The notes under the pieces are model-generated. The model had not been told where the DNA came from, ran no database searches, and saw nothing but the letters and a program-made list of their open reading frames with translations. Position numbers and translations under genes: made by a program. A DNA stretch of 64,000 nucleotides from Eumeta japonica (lineage: Eukaryota > Arthropoda > Insecta > Lepidoptera > Psychidae). The stretch spans positions 372,001 through 436,000 of the forward strand of contig BGZK01000220.1 of the NCBI GenBank assembly GCA_005406025.1. The letters run 5' to 3'. Positions 58,505 to 64,000 of this stretch are shown here, in pieces (position 1 is the first letter of the stretch; each line of letters opens with the position of its first letter).

Positions 58505-60360
58505 GTCGTCACTACTGTTTTATTTTTTTTTTTTGTATTAACTGCATATTATTTGTCGTTGTAAACTTCTCTCTCTTTTTTATTCTACTTTTTACATGGA
58601 AGAGTAGAGTACAAAAATGTACTACATTATAATAAATAAGGATACATACAGACTTTTGACCTCGCGACGCGTTTAAATGATAAAAGTATATCAAGACTGA
58701 AAAAGAGATTAATCTATTAAAAACACAGAAAAGTGCCATATTTAAATAAAAAAAAAACGTTTTTAAGGCAAGTGCATAGGAAAAACAAATGCGCATACCT
58801 TAACCGCTCGGGACATACGTATGTTATTTAAATTAGAGGTTAATGTTAATATATGAGCTTTTCATCAAAAATCCTTTTTTGAAGTTCTTCAAAATTTTCC
58901 CGAAGTCAGTTATTAAAATTATCATACAGTAATTGTTGTTAATATAAACGTATTACTAATTACTTTAAAAATTACTTTGGAACTAATTAAAACGTTTGAA
59001 AGTAATTAACAATAAATAAAAAAAAAACAAATTCTAGGATAGATTTGAACCCGGGCACCCTGCGCGCGGAACTTAAAGTTGAAAATAGTTGTTTTATTTT
59101 TGATATTACTACCGCCATCTGTTGGCAATTACAAAAACATAAAACATTCATTTCAATCTCCATTTCAGATATTTATGCGAAATGACAGATCAAAACATGA
59201 ATAACTGCGAGTTAAAAAATTCAATTATGTACAGCTAATCGGTACTATATCAAGCTATGATTTTCAATACAGTTATTCCCAATCGATTAGTGATGAGATT
59301 GAAAGAGAAATTAAGTTTAAAAATTAAATAGTTTTTAGTCATCGTGATTACACGGGATTTTCAGGCGACAGTAGAAGCATACCTACGCTCGCGCTTAAGG
59401 TATGCAACAGATAAACATTCGACCTCTGATACTAAATGCATGCATCGTTTCCTTTACGTCGTGGGTGAGAGAAGGGCGAAATGATTATACAAGTATGTCG
59501 CTTTTCCATTTTTCTCACGGAACCGTGAGAGCGGCAAATTCCAGAGCTCGTTTCAGCAGACCCCACGGGCGGCCACGCGCTGGCAGCTCTTTATGGTGGA
59601 ACTTTTGTTGGCTAAATCTGTTTAGTTTCCCACGCGTCCCTGTCGAGGATCACGAATACTATAAAGGTCTGCAATCGTCCGCGATTTAAATCCCGGTTGT
59701 GTATTTTGCCCCAAATATCATTTCACCCAGTAACGTTTCCGATGATCGTGGACGATAAAACGAAGGTATTTTTCCCGGATAGGAATCTTTCATAGAATTA
59801 CCTAATTTTGATTACTTAATACAAAAACTATAATTGTTTTTTTTACATAATTTCGATGTATTTTTAAATAAAATCACTGTGAGTCATACTAAAGTAAATT
59901 TAATTATTCAAATTATATATACAGTTTTATTTTTCACTGTAGTAGTAAAATCCATCGATGCTCTGTCACGAGGATAAAAAAATAGTATTTAATGTAGCTT
60001 ATTTCAACCACATTTCATAAAAATTTAGACTGATAGAAAATAGTTCTAGCAGCATCCTAGTCCTCTATGAAAAATTGGACCGATGGAAAGAAGGGGTTCA
60101 TAAATTAACTCTATCATAATAAGTATGGCAAACATGGAAAACTCTGGTCTAATTTTGCGTTTTCTTTTTATTTCCCTCGTCATATTTCTGTTAATAGTAA
60201 TAAATAATCCATAAAAAATAGAAGAAAATTAGATTTTTCGTTAAAGTTACAGTTATAGCATGTAAATTCATATCTAAACGTTTTGTTCCTCTCAATTTAA
60301 ATAGAAATCATAACTGAGTCAATTATTGGAATCTAAACTTATTAAAATAAGTTCTTTCCT
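58505..60360. other. AT-rich intergenic with a GC-richer segment
   Basis: 59490-59760 is GC-richer ('cccacgggcggccacgcgct', 'cgtccgcgatttaaatcccg') and may be a regulatory element; its 95-codon frame has no domain. 'gatttgaacccgggcaccct' near 59043 looks like a tRNA T-loop on the minus strand but does not fold (see rejected items). Confidence 0.38.
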
Positions 60361-60368
60361 CACAAAAT

Positions 60369-60429
60369 ATAATCAAAAATTCAATATTTCGATTCGTATA
60401 ATAAATCGAAATATTGAATTTTTGATTAT
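60369..60429. repeat. Perfect 26-bp palindrome with 9-nt loop
   Basis: Arms 60369-60394 and 60404-60429 (starting ataatcaaaaattcaatatt) are perfect reverse complements around cgtataata. Confidence 0.96.
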
Positions 60430-60434
60430 TTTTT

Positions 60435-61045
60435 AGCTAATCAACCCAAAATCAAAATTTAAACATATAATATGATAGTACCCGAGGGATCGAGCTTTGC
60501 TCGGCGTTGTTTTTGAAAAATATTATTCTAAATAAGAATTTTGGAACCCTGCGCACATATGAATTGATATGAATAAATAAGCAATTTATTGTTTTAAACA
60601 ATCTGCTGTATTATGGTTTTCACTTTACCGTTTATCTATCATTAGTTTTAAGTTTTTGAAGTTAGATCAGTTTCACCATGGTGAAATCGGGTTTTGACCT
60701 AATACTTTCCACCATAATGTGTTGCGAGTCGAGGATTCTCGTTTTGGAGGAGTACCTTTAATGTATTCGGTCGCTTTACTCTGGCCAATCTTACAAACAG
60801 CTGTCCGTGCACAAAAACTTAAGCTCACTCCAACAAATTCGAAAGTTGGGCCTTGATTTGCGTTTTACTTTTCATAAAAAAATTACTACATACATAAAAT
60901 AAAAAAACACTTTATGAAATAAAAATTAAAAATAAAATCGTCAGAGCCGTTTTGAAATAGCTTGTATGTACAAGGGATGTAATAAGAAGTGAGAATGAGT
61001 ATGTTCCCGCTAACTTTTATTAAATATCAATTTGTTTTACGACAG
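60435..61045. other. AT-rich intergenic, nothing recognised
   Basis: A modestly GC-richer stretch at 60670-60850 shows no motif I can name. Confidence 0.4.
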
Positions 61046-61049
61046 AGTC

Positions 61050-61900
61050 GTTTTTTAGTATAATACACTTGGGATATCTTTTTTCTAGCCTTGAAAATCC
61101 AGTTTTGAAAAACTCCTCATCATAAACACCTAAAAATTATTATGCTGCAGCGACTACTGCTTCAGCATCTTCGAATCTCTGTCCTTCCAGATACTCCTTC
61201 AACTTTGGAATTAAATAGAAATCACTAGGGGGCGAGGCCGACCTTGCCCGAGCAAATACGGAGGATGCTCAAGTATTGCGAAATCATCATCTCGAATTGT
61301 AGCCATAATAACGGCGGACCCGTGAGCCAGCATTGTCTTTATGGAACAAATCAATTTTTGCTAATATACCTCGCCGTTTCTTTCGAATTTCGTCGCATTA
61401 TTTTTTATTCGTTCTGCATTCAAAGAGCACGTAACAGTAGGTCCACGATTAAGACATTTTATCATCACTATACCTTTGCTGTCCCAGAAAAGACAGCCCA
61501 TGATCTTTCTGACAGAACGACTCGCTTTAAATTTTTTAAGGGTGGGACATGTAGCTCTTTTCCAAGTCATGGACGGTAATTTTGTTTCTAGATTGTAATA
61601 GTGAAACCACGTTCCATCCGTGGTTGTAAATCGAACCAAAACCTATCGGAATCTTGTTGTAACAGTTCGAAAGTAACCTAAGAAATGTTCAGCCTGGTTT
61701 ATTTTTGTGAATCGGTCAGCATTCTCGGGATCCAGGGCGCAGATGCCTTTTTCACCTCCAAACGTTCGTGTAAATTACATACTACCAGTCAAAATCTTTG
61801 TTACTTCGGTTATAAAAAGTATCGCAAAGTAGTCGAAAAAATTTTTTTCGCTTTTTTTCACTATTTGTTTCGGTCACTACCGTTGTTGGGCGACCCGGAC
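61050..61900 (-). pseudogene. mariner transposase pseudogene, catalytic domain
   Basis: Minus-strand frame 61361-61639 (92 codons) reads 'VRFTTTDGTWFHYYNLETK' (family 'RFVTVDETWIHHYDPETK', first catalytic D retained, next E replaced by G), 'SMTWKRA' and 'MGCLFWDSKGIVMIKCLNRG' (family 'FWDxxGIxxIDFLxKG'). Further along, split by frameshifts, are 'KDNAGSR' (second D), 'AILEHPPY', 'GLAPSDFYLIPK' (third D) and 'EEFFKTGF' with 'LEKRYPKCI' near 61060-61110. All three catalytic aspartates remain readable, in more than one frame. It belongs to the SETMAR-like mariner lineage, as does 34240-34960. The N-terminal DNA-binding region up to about 61900 is too eroded to read. Confidence 0.88.
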
Positions 61901-61904
61901 GAGG

Positions 61905-63575
61905 GTGATCTTTGACAGATGTTCTTTCACGTTTAACTACGGCGCACCAACGGGCACTTGTAAAATACGATGGAGCGTGTACTTCTTTTTACCATACTTT
62001 TATCCAGTAAGTCTTAATTAACTGGTATTATTGTAAAATTTTTCAAGCACAGATACTTCATAACCGGTAATGATTACTCATAAACAGATGTATAATTATT
62101 TCTTTGTACATCTGTTTATGAGTAGCCATTTATTCATATATGAAATAAATACTTGGTTTACATTATTCATTTAATTATGCTATATCTATATTTTGATAAC
62201 ATGTCTTTATAAAATAAAGGCTTATAGCAACATCTTGGCCATTTTTGGGATTCTGTACTCGTCATGTAAAACGATATCTCTAACTATTACTCTCGTGCTT
62301 TTCTGTCTGTCCGCTTGTCACAGCCTATTTTTCCCTAATTTACTAGTCAAAATATACGCTTTGTTACACATGCGAAGTTACGTTAGATCAGGTCATAGGT
62401 TATGTTATACTTAATAGTAACTACATAGCAGAAATAAATATTTTTTTACATTAAAAGATAGTTAATTAACAATTTATCTAATATATCTAATGAACCTGTT
62501 TGTTATGAAAAATAAAAATAAACTTTTTATGTGATATCCAAATTTGTAGTTTGAAAGATATTAAAAAATAAGAAAAGAAACCGTTCTTCGCTTATCTCTG
62601 AATCTAATGAGTAAGATTTTGAACAAAATGTGGAAAATGGACATATGGAATGTGGAATCTTATGTGGAATTTGAAAAATGTTTAATGTAGAAAATATTTT
62701 GAATCCAAGTTTTTAAATTAATGAGCATTTATTATTAAGCATTCATTAAATATATTTATATTTTACAAATGTTTAATTACCAAAATAAAATCTTCATCAG
62801 TGTTGTTATTTTTTTTATAACTCTCGATAAAAGCATTTATCGTTTTACATCATAATCAATTTATTGTCGTCAAATTACATTAATTACCACAGTCCCACGC
62901 GTTATGGTTATCGTTGGAGTTATAAGCTCTAATGCAGATTAAGCGACAGACCGACAGAAAATAAAACAACTACCTACAAGTTCAGTCTTCGCTCGTCCAC
63001 CGGCGAGCGCCACTATCGCTATCAAGATGTAAGAATTGAAATTTTTTATTTATACCAAAGGCAAGAAAGATAACAACCGTAGCGCAATCTGCACAAATGA
63101 CGCAGACGCAGCAGCAACTCGTTTTACAAATATGATTTTTATGCACAAACGTCGTGCCATAACTCAAACAGAGCGACTCGTGCTCTCCATATGTTTGGAA
63201 TTGTTTCCTCGGGCGATTCCAGTAAGGGATGCTGGATTTGAACGCAGGCGATCTCAAAATGCAATCCTATCGTAATGCTTCAAAGTCCTAAATCGGATAA
63301 TTGTCGACGGCTTAATAAAATAAAGAGCGATCCCCGATTTGAATACGTTTTGAAGTATTGAAATTTAATGCATGATTCGAGTGCGCCGCCGAGCGCAATT
63401 TTTAGTAGTGCAATGGTGCACGTAGTCATAAAATAGCGTCGAGGAAATTCTGCGAGTATTAGCACAGACATCCATTTAGCTCGGCTCAAAATTAGGAAAT
63501 ACGAAAACCATGCAATACGTTCTGGTTACAAAACAGAAAACATTACCTCTTAAGGCTATTCCGCGATAAAATCGT
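61905..63575. other. AT-rich intergenic, nothing coding
   Basis: A 'gcttttctgtctgtccgctt' run near 62298 is a dispersed-repeat scrap. Frames at 62982-63275 on both strands overlap and lack domains. The hairpin at 62075-62124 is listed separately. Confidence 0.4.
62075..62124. repeat. Perfect 18-bp hairpin with 14-nt loop
   Basis: tactcataaacagatgta at 62075-62092 pairs with tacatctgtttatgagta at 62107-62124. Confidence 0.96.
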
Positions 63576-63579
63576 TGAG

Positions 63580-64000
63580 CAAATGGAATTACGCCATAAA
63601 AAGTAATGGGTTGCCCATCTCACAAGTAACTTGCGGTAATTCGAGTCAGGGCGGCGGCCGGCCGGGGGCGCCCTCGTCAGCTCACCTTTGACGTTCGAAG
63701 GCTTTCGTCAGTCGCCACGCTAATATCGCCGCGCCCCGCCCCCGCGCCGCGCCTTCTCGGGGACATCAATACACAGAATAGATTATTTATTCCGTCGTGG
63801 GGCGGGCCGCCTCGCGAGCCCCACTTAAAATTCCGGGCCACGACCTTTCTATTGACAAAACAATAAATATTCTTTCCATTATACACACCCTCGGGGCGTC
63901 TTCCCAGTTTCGCTGAAATCTGAATTTTTTTTCCGGCCAACTGGGAATATTTGAGAAACTTTAGCATTAAAGATGTACGGCGCGGAGAGCTGCAGTTAGG
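63580..64000. promoter_or_regulatory. GC/CpG-rich island at the window edge, candidate regulatory element
   Basis: 'ttacgccataaaaagtaatg' (Abd-B/Cdx-like) with the small palindrome atgggttgcccat precedes a dense GC block ('ggcggcggccggccgggggc', 'ccgccccgcccccgcgccgc'), then 'ttgacaaaacaataaatatt' (forkhead-like). The 96-codon minus frame 63677-63967 carries no domain. The island may continue beyond the window. Confidence 0.38.

Noticed and set aside
59030..59075. tRNA T-loop-like sequence on the minus strand
   Set aside because: 'gggttcaaatct' is present, but its T-stem does not pair and no acceptor or anticodon arm is found.
63220..63260. Second tRNA T-loop-like sequence on the minus strand
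   Set aside because: 'cgttcaaatcc' is present with only three plausible stem pairs and no cloverleaf upstream.

Overview
This 64 kb window looks like an intergenic or intronic stretch of an insect genome, most likely a moth or butterfly. It is AT-rich, and no host protein-coding gene, rRNA or confident tRNA could be supported. The lepidopteran assignment rests on repeat families I recognise from that order: the non-LTR tail with its ATT-rich 3' end (four forward copies plus one rearranged), the 'ggttccgta...cttgtccggtttttt' type repeat, the 'ggccaagagtatgtcggacc' type repeat, and the 'cacctgtcccgttgtctgtc' type repeat. No database search was possible, so family names are from memory of conserved motifs.

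The recognisable coding matter is a graveyard of transposable elements. There are seven separate mariner/Tc1-superfamily transposase relics: 1215-2168 (+), 12000-14313 (-, with both terminal inverted repeats), 15225-15800 (-), 18180-19340 (-), 34240-34960 (+), 44535-44820 (-) and 61050-61900 (-). They belong to several sub-lineages, and all are broken by stops and frameshifts. Non-LTR retrotransposons are represented by two copies of one CR1/Jockey-like element (7538-9545 and 51866-55340, both minus), an RTE-like reverse-transcriptase fragment (4470-4775), a jockey-like C-terminus (5647-6200) and several 3' tails. An endonuclease fragment at 16024-16356 resembles the one carried by Helentron/Helitron-type elements.

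Structural repeats without coding capacity are prominent. They include a 1.48 kb element with about 270 bp inverted termini (24990-26468), a near-palindromic foldback with about 200 bp arms (46384-46806), a 415 bp MITE-like element (48738-49152), a 120 bp tandem array with alternating variants (47742-48180), and several short, near-perfect palindromes, some with only 3-nt loops. Two rearrangements can be read base by base: a 775 bp insertion with a 6 bp target duplication inside the second CR1-like copy, and a non-LTR insertion at 56694-57000 whose 5' half is inverted, the classic twin-priming pattern.

Set in the AT-rich background are about a dozen short GC/CpG-rich islands (for example 6985-7275, 32050-32240, 35990-36260, 38770-39060, 45405-45680, 50715-51370, 63590-63840). 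Several hold homeodomain-type motifs. They are the best candidates for conserved cis-regulatory sequence, as would fit a gene desert beside a developmental gene, but this is inference only. I found no evidence of a new multi-gene biological system.
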